Assembly (NCBI RefSeq): GCF_030812215.1
Contig: NZ_JAUSSG010000016.1
Span: 1-64,000, forward strand
Origin: Variovorax boronicumulans
GTDB lineage: Bacteria; Pseudomonadota; Gammaproteobacteria; Burkholderiales; Burkholderiaceae_C
Direction: 5' to 3'
Length of the DNA stretch: 64,000 bases
Part shown: piece after piece, positions 19,201-27,315 of the stretch
Layout: each line of letters begins with the position of its first letter
Position numbering within the stretch: position 1 is the stretch's first letter
Notes under the pieces: model-generated
Databases searched by the model: none
What the model saw: only the letters and a program-made list of their open reading frames with translations
Told to the model about the DNA's origin: nothing
Translations under genes and position numbers: made by a program

Positions 19201-20086
19201 CATCCTGCTTCTCGTCGCCGTCATAGGGCAGCGAGGCACCCCACACCCGGTCGCGCTCCATCTTGTCGCTGTCGCCGAAGAACTCCGCAAAGCCGGTGAT
19301 CAGGTCGGCCTTGGTGAACATCACGTAGACCGGCGCGAACACTTCGAGCCGCTCGGTCAGCTCCTGCATGCGCTGGCGCAGGTTCTTGGCGAGCTGGATC
19401 GCGAAGTCGGGCCGGCTGCCGATCAGCTCGGGAATGCTCGCCGTGATGATGATCCCGTTGATCGGCGCCTTCGGCCGGTACTTCTTGAGCAGGTCGAGAA
19501 AGCCGAACCACTCCTTGCGGTCTTCCTGGTGAATGGAATAGCGGCCCGCGGTATCGAGCACGATGCCTTCGGTGGTGAAGAACCAGTCGCAGTTGCGCGT
19601 GCCGCCGATGCCCTGGATCACCGCGTTGCCCTTGTCGGCAAACGGGAACTGCAGGCCCGAGTTCAGGATGGCGCTGCTCTTGCCCGCCGCCGGATTGCCG
19701 ATGACCATGTACCAGGGCAATTCGTACAGCGCCTCGCTACCCGACATCTGGCCGATCTTGGAGGTCTTGATCGTCTTGACCGCCTCGACCATGCGCCCGC
19801 GCAGTTCGTCGATCTCGGCCTTGCGCTCGGGGTCGCTGTCGCGCACGGCGGCATCGGCCTGGTCTTCGAGCATGTCGCCCAGCTTGCGGTTGGCCGCGCG
19901 GGTGCGCATGCGCCGGATGAACCACACGAGCAGCCACAGGAGCAGCAGCACGACGAAGATGCCGACGGCCCAGATCGCGCCGATCTCGAGCGTCTGCGCG
20001 CCGATCAGGAGGAACGCGCCGAGCGCGATGGCACCGATCACCGAGAGGGTGCGCGGATCGGCCAGGAAACTGAAGAATCGCCGCAT
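16241..20086 (-). CDS. tssM: T6SS inner-membrane protein TssM (IcmF/ImpL/VasK)
   Basis: TssM forms the core of the trans-envelope channel. It has 1281 residues. Two transmembrane helices lie near 14-30 and 36-57. A cytoplasmic NTPase-like domain follows with an intact Walker A, GNPAAGKS at 130-137, and 'VLDTAGRY' as switch. A third helix near 440-460 (AFVAVLGLLLGGWTWSYL) leads into a large periplasmic domain, which ends with the IcmF C-terminal fold ('EYMVEIDGQQLRYRNTP' and 'GSFELTWARD'). An Ala/Pro/Thr-rich tail closes the protein. It is followed by tagF with an ATGA overlap. Confidence 0.97.
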   Translation of the reverse strand: MRRFFSFLADPRTLSVIGAIALGAFLLIGAQTLEIGAIWAVGIFVVLLLLWLLVWFIRRMRTRAANRKLGDMLEDQADAAVRDSDPERKAEIDELRGRMVEAVKTIKTSKIGQMSGSEALYELPWYMVIGNPAAGKSSAILNSGLQFPFADKGNAVIQGIGGTRNCDWFFTTEGIVLDTAGRYSIHQEDRKEWFGFLDLLKKYRPKAPINGIIITASIPELIGSRPDFAIQLAKNLRQRMQELTERLEVFAPVYVMFTKADLITGFAEFFGDSDKMERDRVWGASLPYDGDEKQDAVALFDKRFDELYLGLKEISVSHFASHRGSDPSPELLIFPLEFAAIKPALRAFLATLFESNPFQHKPVFRGFYFTSALQEGTMRSLSTERIAKRFGLTLNNAATKSKEIYSQNGFFLRDLFSKVIFADKKTVRQFSSPVKARVRYVSFFAFVAVLGLLLGGWTWSYLGNRQLVENVQADLDKVVKLQASDNGLRTRFEALGILQDRIEQLEKFRNDRPLSLSLGLYQGNQLEDKLVAEYYGGVKQLMLAPVSDNLQAFLREVNAHPERLKRADAAGNPAAPVAVSAATPAAPPAAESGGLYAGSSPADVQDAYNALKTYLMLSDKRQVETAHLTDQISRFWRGWLESNRGDMPRAAVIRDAERMITFYLRRVGDDNWPALADTNLALVEQTRDNLRRVVRGMPARERVYAEIKARASTRFAPMTVARILGATAGAESEGTIAGSVAISGAFTREAWQQYVDDAIRDAANKETSSKDWVLNVAGNDDLTLEGSPEQIRKTLATMYKLEYAKEWQRFLQGIAVKDMGSFEQAVVAMNLLGDPQNSPIRKVFDTVYDQTSWDNPSLVNAGLQQARTGALSWFKNLFSRATPSQVNVNIDASGTRTEIPMGPIGREFAGVARLVVERDNTSLLRGYLATLSKLRGRFNQIKNQGDPGPGARQLMQQTLEGNGSELADALKYVDEQMLTGMDASQRQALRPLLVRPLLQAYAVTIQPTAVEVNKIWSAQVHQPFQQSLATKYPFATGAKIEASPAEIAQFFGPEGAIGKFVTTTLGSLVIRRGDLLSPRAWGDQGLTLSPDFVNGFSQWVAPLSGAAASGGGGAAQPQTLFQILPQPVSGLTEYMVEIDGQQLRYRNTPPQWSNFVWPNAQGTPGARITAVTFDGRTVELINEPGNFGLERLLSTAQRTKLPDGSFELTWARDNASVTVKLRVIQNTQSGGSGGDSPQGKGLRGTVLPSSVAEIGIPAASRTQAPPTATTTTTAPAQGVGK

Positions 20087-20110
20087 AGATGTTTCTGGAA
20101 TCGGTCCGGT

Positions 20111-21601
20111 TTAAGTAGCTTGTGGCACGGGGCTCGGGGGGCTCGCCGGGCCGGCCAGCATGGCCGTCCGGGCGCGCGCGTCCTGCACGGAAAGCGCGAG
20201 CACGTGCCGTGAATCTCGCACGGCAAGGTGACACGCGAGTGCCACGGCGGTCATGTCCGCCGCAGCCCCGAGATGACCCAGGCTCGCGCAGACGGAAAGG
20301 TTGTTTTCAAAAGGCACGTGCGGCAGCCGCTCCTGCACGAGCTTGGCCACTTCGGTGACACGGCTGGCACGGTGGTCCGCATCGGTCACGACCCAGTCGA
20401 TGGTGTCGGGCTGCAGGGACGAAGCCGACAGCAGGCGCTGGGCGAAGAGATCGAGCAGGCTCGCGTCGGGCATGCGCGCGGTGTCGGCGGACTCGTCGCG
20501 CTGGCCGCTTGCGCTGCGCGAGAGCACCACGCCGTGCGGCTGCGCGAACGGCGCATCGCCGGCCCGAGCGAGCAGCAGGCCCGCGGCTGCTTCGCCGGGC
20601 ACGCGGCCGTTGCGGCGTGCAGCGGAATGAAGCAGGCCTTCGGCCTCCCAGCGGGCGATGCACTCGTTGGAAATCGCGGAGTCGGCGGCCAATGCGATCC
20701 ACAGCGCGGGCCGCTGTTCACGGTGGAGTGCGAGGTTGATGCGGTCGAGCAGCGCCATCGCGGAAACGCCGGCTTCGCTCTTGAAGCAGTCGACGGTCCA
20801 GTGCTGCGAGGGATCGGCCTCGCGTGCGAGTTGCTGCACCCATTGCGTGGCGATCGCGCGCTCGCCTTCACTCCATGCGCCCGGCAACAGCAGCGAGATG
20901 CACAGGTGCGGCGCGGCCACCGGGCCGGGGATGACTTCGCCGCTCGACACGAAACGCCCAGGCGCTCGCACCGACAGTGCATCGCCGGCATTCAGGATCG
21001 CATCGGTCGCCGAGGCCAGCAGCTCTTGCAGCACGTCGGACATCAAATGGATGGCACGCAGCCGGTCGTCGGTCAGCGCGTCGGCATCGAAGGCCTCCGG
21101 TGCGGGCCGCAGGGTCTCGCGCAGCTGCTCCCGAAGTTCGTACGCATCGAGACCGGCGACGCAGCCCGCGAGCAGAGGGAAGCCCTCGCCGTCCCGCAAC
21201 TCGGGGACAAGCTCGGGGGCCTGCGCCTGGCCGACCGCGGTGGCTACCGCGTCGGCATCGTTGCCGCGCGGCGTGTGAAGACTGAATGCAAGCACCGCCA
21301 TCTGAAGACGCTCCTGCGGCGCATCGGCAACTGCACCGGCGGTCGATGCGGCAGCACCCGTCGCAGCGGATGCACCGCGCGCCGCCGAAGGCAACGCAAC
21401 GGCGGGCGGCGGGCTCGCGAAGATGCGGCGCAGCACGAGATAGAACACCACCAGCGCCAGCGGCAGCACGACGAGATAGAGCGCGATGTCGCTCGTGCTC
21501 GGCATGCGCGCCGTGTAGTTCCAGTAGACGACCACGATCACCCACACCGCGATGAACACGGCGGAGAACATGAGGGTGGGCTTGATCAGTCGCGCCAGCA
21601 T
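20111..21601 (-). CDS. Membrane protein with degenerate ketosynthase/thiolase-like fold, T6SS-associated
   Basis: The ATG at 21601 gives 496 residues. Two transmembrane helices lie near 10-30 and 40-60 (ALYLVVLPLALVVFYLVL). An Ala-rich linker leads to a soluble domain. That domain resembles a beta-ketoacyl synthase: 'ALWIALAADSAIS' fits the strand after the active-site helix, 'GRVPGEAAAGLLLARAG' fits the usual GEgA segment, and 'VCASLGHLGAAADMTAVALA' fits the GH-containing glycine-rich loop. No KS-type active-site Cys is seen. This suggests a structural role. It sits 24 bp upstream of tssM in the same operon. Annotation pipelines often call such neighbours only 'virulence factor'. The function is unknown. 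Confidence 0.7.
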   Translation of the reverse strand: MLARLIKPTLMFSAVFIAVWVIVVVYWNYTARMPSTSDIALYLVVLPLALVVFYLVLRRIFASPPPAVALPSAARGASAATGAAASTAGAVADAPQERLQMAVLAFSLHTPRGNDADAVATAVGQAQAPELVPELRDGEGFPLLAGCVAGLDAYELREQLRETLRPAPEAFDADALTDDRLRAIHLMSDVLQELLASATDAILNAGDALSVRAPGRFVSSGEVIPGPVAAPHLCISLLLPGAWSEGERAIATQWVQQLAREADPSQHWTVDCFKSEAGVSAMALLDRINLALHREQRPALWIALAADSAISNECIARWEAEGLLHSAARRNGRVPGEAAAGLLLARAGDAPFAQPHGVVLSRSASGQRDESADTARMPDASLLDLFAQRLLSASSLQPDTIDWVVTDADHRASRVTEVAKLVQERLPHVPFENNLSVCASLGHLGAAADMTAVALACHLAVRDSRHVLALSVQDARARTAMLAGPASPPSPVPQAT

Positions 21602-21688
21602 CAAGGACTCGTCGATGCCTTTGTCACGCGGCGATGCACGCGGACGCGATGCCGCATGCCGTGCCTGCAGCCAACGAGGTGGCCTTGG

Positions 21689-21982
21689 TCATTCGGACGC
21701 AGAAGCGATCTGGCTGGACAGCAGCGTGCAGCCGCAGCGAGCCTTGTCGCCGTGCCGCGCAACGTACCGCCCGTCGAGCATGACGTAGCGGCTGCCGGTC
21801 ACGATGGGATTGATGCCGTGGCCGGGCCGCGGACACGACACGAGGTCGCCGATGCGAGCCACGCGGCGCTCGTCGATGCTCGTGTTCTCGGATGCGGTGA
21901 TCACGATGCCGCCGTGGTCGGTCTTGTCGTGCAGGACGATCCACGGACGATCGTTGTCCGCTGCGGGTTGATCCTCTTCCAT
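21689..21982 (-). CDS. PAAR-domain spike tip protein
   Basis: The ATG at 21982 is preceded by GGGGGAG at good spacing and gives 97 residues. The PAAR pattern is clear in the C-terminal half: 'VARIGDLVSCPRPGHGINPI', 'VTGSRYVMLDGRYVARHGDK' and 'ARCGCTLLSS'. The His and Cys residues fit zinc binding at the cone tip. PAAR proteins sharpen the VgrG spike and can attach effectors. It lacks a C-terminal toxin extension. It lies between the TagX-like peptidase gene and the thiolase-like membrane protein gene, all leftward. Confidence 0.9.
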   Translation of the reverse strand: MEEDQPAADNDRPWIVLHDKTDHGGIVITASENTSIDERRVARIGDLVSCPRPGHGINPIVTGSRYVMLDGRYVARHGDKARCGCTLLSSQIASASE

Positions 21983-22041
21983 TCGAACTCCCCCTTGCTT
22001 GCCTCGTTGGTTTGTCGATGCGACCGATGCCGTGCCGGCAT

Positions 22042-22911
22042 TCAGTCGCGTGGCAATTTGAAACCGGGCTTGCGGTACTCCACGTGACCGTAGTCCTTGA
22101 TTGAAGACCAACGACCACCCCACACAAGCCCCACGGACTCGGCCACCTCGCCATAAAGGCGGTAGCCCTCCATGGCCCACGGGTCTCTTTCCGAGATCAC
22201 CAGCTTGCCATTGCGATAGAACGCATTGTCTGCCGCAAGTCCATATTGATGATAGCTTTGATTCGCCTTGGCGAGCGTCACCGTGCTGCCCAACGCAGCG
22301 AGTTTGGCTTGTCGTTCGGGGCTGCGATAACCCTCGAGCAAGGCGAGGTCGTAGCCATGTTTCTCTTTCATGATCTTGTAGACGAGCAGCAGGCGATTGC
22401 GAAAGTCCGCATCGAGCACGGCCCAGTCGCGACTGCCTTCCTTGGTGAGCGGACGGACCTGCTCCACCTCTGCCGTCGCGAAGATTTCAGGAGGCAACGC
22501 AGGCGGCGGCACGAGCTGCTCGCCCTTCAAGAGCGCCTCGATCTTGGGATCGCTCGTCGTGGCCCAGTCGTCGAAAAAGAGAACACGACCGGTTCCGAAG
22601 GCCACGCTCAGCACCACTGGAAGAATGAGTAGTCCCATGCCCGAGAGCAGCAGATAACGATGACGTACCGCGAAAGTACGCACACCCAAACCGCCATCGC
22701 GCACCAACTGAAAACTTGCTTCGGACACCAGACCCAATCGATGGCCGATCTTGATGAAAAAGACTGCAGTTGCAGTCGACAAATTGATCGTGGCCCGCAA
22801 CACACGCTCACGAAAAGAAGGGAACAAGAAGATGGCAAGCGCAGCCACCATCAAGGCAAAATAACAAAAGAGAGCGAAGAAGATCAACGGTGTTCGGAAA
22901 GTGCAATTCAT
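22042..22911 (-). CDS. tagX: TagX-like zinc peptidase (M15 family, L,D-endopeptidase type)
   Basis: The ATG at 22911 (MNCTFRTPLIFFALF) gives 289 residues. Two hydrophobic helices lie near 8-29 and 72-92. A C-terminal Peptidase_M15 domain follows with 'SYHQYGLAADNAFY' and 'DYGHVEYRKPG'. H221, D228 and H276 are the expected zinc ligands. Acinetobacter TagX has this architecture and cuts peptidoglycan to let the T6SS pass the cell wall, so the same housekeeping role is likely. A T6SS effector is the alternative, but the N-terminal membrane anchors and the position among core genes argue against it. No strong ribosome binding site is visible. Confidence 0.8.
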   Translation of the reverse strand: MNCTFRTPLIFFALFCYFALMVAALAIFLFPSFRERVLRATINLSTATAVFFIKIGHRLGLVSEASFQLVRDGGLGVRTFAVRHRYLLLSGMGLLILPVVLSVAFGTGRVLFFDDWATTSDPKIEALLKGEQLVPPPALPPEIFATAEVEQVRPLTKEGSRDWAVLDADFRNRLLLVYKIMKEKHGYDLALLEGYRSPERQAKLAALGSTVTLAKANQSYHQYGLAADNAFYRNGKLVISERDPWAMEGYRLYGEVAESVGLVWGGRWSSIKDYGHVEYRKPGFKLPRD

Positions 22912-23010
22912 TGTATGAGTCGCACAACATTTCGAACCACTCGCACGCAACAACTGCATCCAAGTTGCAACGTTGCGTCGGTCACACCATAAGCCGCGGG
23001 GAGAAAAAAC

Positions 23011-23040
23011 ATGCCTGCTTTCGGGACCACCCATCCATGA
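23011..23040 (+). CDS. Nine-codon leader ORF coupled to the next gene
   Basis: An ATG at 23011 has an excellent GGGGAG ribosome binding site 7 nt upstream and encodes MPAFGTTHP. Its TGA (23038-23040) overlaps the ATG of the next gene as ATGA, while that gene has no strong ribosome binding site of its own. It may act only to deliver ribosomes. A one-base error joining the two frames is the alternative. Confidence 0.35.
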   Translation: MPAFGTTHP

Positions 23041-23864
23041 TGGGCGCGCCAGACGACAACAAGGGACGGCCGAGCCTGCTCGGCTCCAGCACTCCCGCCG
23101 CAGACGCATCGTCTGCGACAACACCCAGCGCGGAATCCACGCGCGTGCTCGCGCAACTCGGCGGCCGCGAGAGCGGCGCACGGTCCTTCTTCAAGCGACC
23201 AAGCGTATGGGCTTCACTCGCGCTGCTGATCGGCGTTGCGGGTGCCACGACCTATCAGCTGCAATCGAAACGCGCCGATGCATCGGTGAATATCGCGACC
23301 GCTGCGCCGGCGAAACCCGCACCGGCCGCAGAGGCCTCACCCGTTGTGCCGCCAGCGCCCGAGATACCCGCTCCCGCCAGTGCAGCGACACCCGCTGCCG
23401 CACCCGAACCGGCAACCGCACGCATCGTCGAGGGCGACACGTCCCCGCCTTCTCAACAACAGCAGCAACAGCAATCCACGCCGTTCGCTGCGATCGGCGC
23501 GCAGCCCATGGTCGTTCCGCCATCGGGCAAATCGGCGCGCGCCGCGGCCACAACAAATCCACCGCGCGCAGAGAAAACGACGACTGCTGCAGCCGCAAAG
23601 AAGCCAACGCACGTCGCTTCGTCGAAGCAGCCTGCGCGCACAGCCAACGGCAAGCCCGTGAAGACGGCCGCCAACACATCGAAGGCGACGCGGCGCGCCA
23701 ACGACGCCGCGCAGGCGGCATCGCGTCCCAGCAAGCCGGATCCCGACACCGACCTGCTGACCGCCCTCCTCAAGCGCAGCAAGGCCCCGGACCCCGCACC
23801 GCAGCCATCGGCACTGGCCGAGGTCGCAGCGGATTGCAAGTCTGGCCAGCGATGCAAACCATGA
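23037..23864 (+). CDS. Unknown single-pass membrane protein, Ala/Pro/Lys-rich, in T6SS effector module
   Basis: I do not recognise a family. The 275-residue protein has a short Ser/Thr-rich cytoplasmic segment and one transmembrane helix near 62-82 (SVWASLALLIGVAGATTYQL). A long low-complexity periplasmic part follows, rich in Ala, Pro and Lys, with a polyglutamine run around 140 residues in. The C-terminus carries a Cys pair (CKSGQRCKP). The layout is like TonB or FtsN-type spanning proteins. It is divergent from tagX and 6 bp upstream of vgrG, which suggests a part in envelope passage or effector loading. This is inference from context only. Confidence 0.65.
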   Translation: MMGAPDDNKGRPSLLGSSTPAADASSATTPSAESTRVLAQLGGRESGARSFFKRPSVWASLALLIGVAGATTYQLQSKRADASVNIATAAPAKPAPAAEASPVVPPAPEIPAPASAATPAAAPEPATARIVEGDTSPPSQQQQQQQSTPFAAIGAQPMVVPPSGKSARAAATTNPPRAEKTTTAAAAKKPTHVASSKQPARTANGKPVKTAANTSKATRRANDAAQAASRPSKPDPDTDLLTALLKRSKAPDPAPQPSALAEVAADCKSGQRCKP

Positions 23865-23870
23865 GCCCCC

Positions 23871-26800
23871 GTGCCGACGCGAACCACGACGATGCCATCC
23901 GCTGACCGCAGCGCGCTCTGGGCCGAGCTCAGCCAGACCAACCGGCTCTACCGCCTCGAGGTTCCGGGCGCTTCAAAAACAAACGCCAGCATCGACGCCT
24001 TGCGCGTCGAAGGCTGGGTGCAGCGCGAAGCCGTGTCGTATCCGTTCGAGATGCGCATCGTCTGCCTGAGCCTGCGCGCCGATCTAGCGCTCTCGTCGAT
24101 GATCGACCAGCCCCTGACGCTCGTCACCGTGCTGGCCAACGGCTCGACCGGCAAGCGCACCGGCCTCATCCGCGCGGTGGAGTCGCTCGGCTCCGATGGC
24201 GGCCTCGCACGCTATCGCCTCACGCTCGTACCGTGGATCTGGCTGGCCACGCAACAGGGGCGCAGCCAGGTGTTCCAGCAACGCTCGGTGGCCGACATCA
24301 TCGAGCGCGTGCTCGCACCGTATGCCGATGCAGGCAGCTGGGCCTTCTCTTCCGAGGTGAGCGGCTTTCTGGCCGATGCGCCCATTCGCACCTACTGCAC
24401 GCAGTACCGCGAGAGCGACTTCGATTTCTTCTCGCGCCTGCTCGCCGAAGAAGGCCTGGCCTGGCGCATCGAAGAAGACGAGAAGGCGCCCCTGGGACAC
24501 AAGCTCGTGATCTTCTCGGCGAACGACGCGCAGCCCGCCGACCCGGGCTCGCCCATCCGTTTTCATCGCAAGAGTTCGCAGGAACGCAGCGACGCCGTGC
24601 AGGCGCTGGTGCGCCGCATGCGGCAGTCGGTGGCGCAGGTGCACCTGAGCGCGTGGAACGTCGACGGCAAGCGCCAGTTGACGGGCAGTGCCGCCGCGCG
24701 GTTTGCGGTGGGTGGCAAGAACGCGCCGCGCATCGAGTACGACGACGTGCTCGGCTTGAACGACCGCAGCCGCGGCTGGGACAGCAACCGCACGCTCGAG
24801 CGCTATGCCGGCCTGATGATGGAAGCGGCCGAATGCCGCGCCGATGTGATGCTCGGCCACAGCACCGTGCGCACGCTGCGCGCGGGCACGCGCATCGAAG
24901 TCGACGACGCGCCCGCGCTCGGGTTGCAGGCAAAGCCTGCGCTGCTGCTGGACACCGTCGAGCATGTAGGTATCAACAATCTGCCGAAGGACACGGCGGC
25001 ATCGATTGCGGCGCAGTTGGGCGATCTGTCGGAGCACCTCGTGTTCGACAGGCCTTGTGCATCCGTCACTGCCGAAGACGATGTGTTCGGGCTGGTGCCG
25101 ACTGCCACCGGCAGTGCATACGACGAAGCGATTGATGTCCGCCCGCAAGCGCAGAGCCTTACCGCAGCGAAGACGCTTGGCTATGCCAACAGTTTCTCGG
25201 CCGTGCATCTGGATCGTCCGTGGCGGCTCGTGCTCGCGGCGGCCGACGGCGCGCGGCTGCATGCCAAGCCCACGGCCAGCGGCGTGCACAGTGCCATCGT
25301 GGTCGGGCCTTCGGGCGAGACTTCGCCTAACGGTGCGGACGAGCTGTACTGCAACGATCGCGGCGACGTGCGCGTGCGATTCCATTGGCAGACCGAGTCG
25401 GCCGGGGGCGAGGCGCAGAACAACGGCGGTGACGCCAAGGACAACCGCAGCACGCGATGGATTCGCGTGGCGCAACGGCAGGCTGGTCCTGGCATGGGCT
25501 GGCAATGGCTGCCGCGCATCGGGCAGGAAGTGCTGGTGAAGTTCGTCGACCTCGATGTCGACCAGCCAGTGATCGTCGGTGCGCTGTACAACGGGCGCGG
25601 CGATGGGGGCATCGAGCCTACGCCCGGTGGCGCATCGCGGAGTCAGGAAGGCTCAGGCCAGGGCCAGGAGAGCGATGTCTTCGCGCAGGCGCGCAACGGG
25701 TCGCCCAGCGCGCAGGCCAATCTCGCTGCTGGCCATGCGCCGGCCTGGCACGGCGCCAGTGCGGACGACAAGGGCCATCGCAACGCGGCTGCGCTGAGTG
25801 GCTTCAAGACGAAGGAGTTTGGCGGCGAGGGGTTCAGCCAGTTGGTGTTCGACGACTCGAACCAGCAACTGCGCGTGCAACTGCATGCGAGTACGGCACA
25901 CAGCCAACTCAACCTCGGACATCTGATTCATCAGGCGGACAACTTCCGCGGCAGCTTCCGCGGGCAAGGGCTCGAGCTCCGCACCGATGGCTATGCGGCG
26001 TTGCGTGGCGGCAAGGGCGTGCTGTTGAGCACGTACCACGGTGCGGGCGGGAAGCAGCTTGAGCCTGTGGGCGACTTCGCACCTGGCATGGCGCTGCTCA
26101 AGCAGGTGCAGCAGTTGGGGCAGGCGCTGAGCGAAGCGGCGATGAAGCACGAGACCGTGCAACTCGCTGGACATATCGGCGCCGACAAGGCCAACGTTTC
26201 GCAGCTCGATAAGGAACGCGCGCCGTATGCGGCGATGCTGCATGCAGCGAGCGGGATGGTGACGGGCGATGCGCTGGATTCGGCTTATTCGGATGCGTCG
26301 GACAAGTCCATTGCGACCGGCGACGGCAAGGTGCCGCATACGACCGATGCGGTTGTCGCGCTGGCTGCGCGCGGTGGCCTGGCGATGGTGGCGGGGCAGC
26401 AGCTGCAGATGGTGGCTGGAGAGACTGCTACGTTGGCCAGCGGGGGGGATATCAACCTTGCGTTGGCTGATGTGTTGAGAGTCCATAGCGGACAAGCCAT
26501 CGGTCTGCTGGCCGGCGCGCAGAAGGCGGATGCCGAGGCGGGCCTGTCGATCATCGCGGGCAGTGACGACCTGGACTTTCAGGCGCAGCACGATGAGCTT
26601 CGGGTGCAGGCCAAGGATGCGCTGAAGATCGCGAGTACGGACAAGACGGTGGAGTTTGCGGCGAAGAAGAAGATCCGCATTGCAACTGCGCAAGGGGCGT
26701 CGATCACGTTGCAGAACGGGGATATCACGTTCGAGTGTCCGGGGAAGATTACTTATCACGCGGTGCAGCGGAAGTTGGCGGGGCCTACAAACATGGCCTA

Positions 26801-27308
26801 TCCCTTGCCGCCGTTTCCCAGGAGCGAATTGGCGCCCGACAAGCTCAACTTCGCGTTGCTGCTTAAGGATATTCCGGGCAAGCACGGGGTGCCCTATCCC
26901 GACCGGGAATGGGCAGTGGTCGTGCTCAAGAGTGTGCCGAATGACATGGCAGGAGCAGCGGCATTGGACAAACGAGCATGGCGCGACACGCTGGCTCAGG
27001 GCATCTCGAGTGCAGAGGGCGAATGCATCTTGACTGGAGACCAGAAGAAGGTCATCTGGGAAGCTGTGCAACGCCAAGCCGGCGCAGTCTGGCTGGTGTC
27101 CGGGCCCAACGCAACGCCGTTGAATTTCTCCTCCTTCACCAGTGGCGAAGGCGACACGGAACATCGCAAGATCATGGATGCCTTGAACTACATTCCATCT
27201 TCACTGGAGTTGCCGTCCGAGGCGCAAACAATGCTGCTGCGGGCCTTGGTGGAGCAGGACTACGACACGCCTCTCACAAGCACGCCCAACGCGGAAACCA
27301 AAGCCTGA
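23871..27308 (+). CDS. vgrG: VgrG spike protein with C-terminal extension
   Basis: This 1145-residue VgrG has the gp27-like part ('RYRLTLVPWIWLATQQGRSQ', 'YRESDFDFFSRLLAEEGLAW'). The gp5 OB-fold follows ('DVRVRFHWQTES', 'GMGWQWLPRIGQEVLVKFVD', 'PVIVGALYNG'). A DUF2345 beta-helix comes next ('ITLQNGDITFECPGKITYH', ending near 960). About 185 further residues of unrecognised sequence may be an adaptor for the effector. The GTG at 23871 follows the previous stop codon by 6 bp. An ATG at 23892 is an equal alternative, and neither has a clear ribosome binding site. The gene lies 7 bp before the phospholipase gene, which implies it carries that effector. Confidence 0.95.
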   Translation: MPTRTTTMPSADRSALWAELSQTNRLYRLEVPGASKTNASIDALRVEGWVQREAVSYPFEMRIVCLSLRADLALSSMIDQPLTLVTVLANGSTGKRTGLIRAVESLGSDGGLARYRLTLVPWIWLATQQGRSQVFQQRSVADIIERVLAPYADAGSWAFSSEVSGFLADAPIRTYCTQYRESDFDFFSRLLAEEGLAWRIEEDEKAPLGHKLVIFSANDAQPADPGSPIRFHRKSSQERSDAVQALVRRMRQSVAQVHLSAWNVDGKRQLTGSAAARFAVGGKNAPRIEYDDVLGLNDRSRGWDSNRTLERYAGLMMEAAECRADVMLGHSTVRTLRAGTRIEVDDAPALGLQAKPALLLDTVEHVGINNLPKDTAASIAAQLGDLSEHLVFDRPCASVTAEDDVFGLVPTATGSAYDEAIDVRPQAQSLTAAKTLGYANSFSAVHLDRPWRLVLAAADGARLHAKPTASGVHSAIVVGPSGETSPNGADELYCNDRGDVRVRFHWQTESAGGEAQNNGGDAKDNRSTRWIRVAQRQAGPGMGWQWLPRIGQEVLVKFVDLDVDQPVIVGALYNGRGDGGIEPTPGGASRSQEGSGQGQESDVFAQARNGSPSAQANLAAGHAPAWHGASADDKGHRNAAALSGFKTKEFGGEGFSQLVFDDSNQQLRVQLHASTAHSQLNLGHLIHQADNFRGSFRGQGLELRTDGYAALRGGKGVLLSTYHGAGGKQLEPVGDFAPGMALLKQVQQLGQALSEAAMKHETVQLAGHIGADKANVSQLDKERAPYAAMLHAASGMVTGDALDSAYSDASDKSIATGDGKVPHTTDAVVALAARGGLAMVAGQQLQMVAGETATLASGGDINLALADVLRVHSGQAIGLLAGAQKADAEAGLSIIAGSDDLDFQAQHDELRVQAKDALKIASTDKTVEFAAKKKIRIATAQGASITLQNGDITFECPGKITYHAVQRKLAGPTNMAYPLPPFPRSELAPDKLNFALLLKDIPGKHGVPYPDREWAVVVLKSVPNDMAGAAALDKRAWRDTLAQGISSAEGECILTGDQKKVIWEAVQRQAGAVWLVSGPNATPLNFSSFTSGEGDTEHRKIMDALNYIPSSLELPSEAQTMLLRALVEQDYDTPLTSTPNAETKA

Positions 27309-27315
27309 GCCTCGC

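Noticed and set aside
16226..20212. Very long open frame (over 1300 codons) opposite tssM
   Set aside because: It is antisense to a clear IcmF gene. High G+C third positions keep opposite frames open, and its translation is a low-complexity Arg/Ala/His-rich string without domains.
23861..23905. Fourteen-codon ORF starting at the ATGA after the Pro/Ala-rich protein gene
   Set aside because: It begins by chance overlap with the upstream stop codon, has no ribosome binding site and runs into vgrG in another frame. It is not a credible gene.
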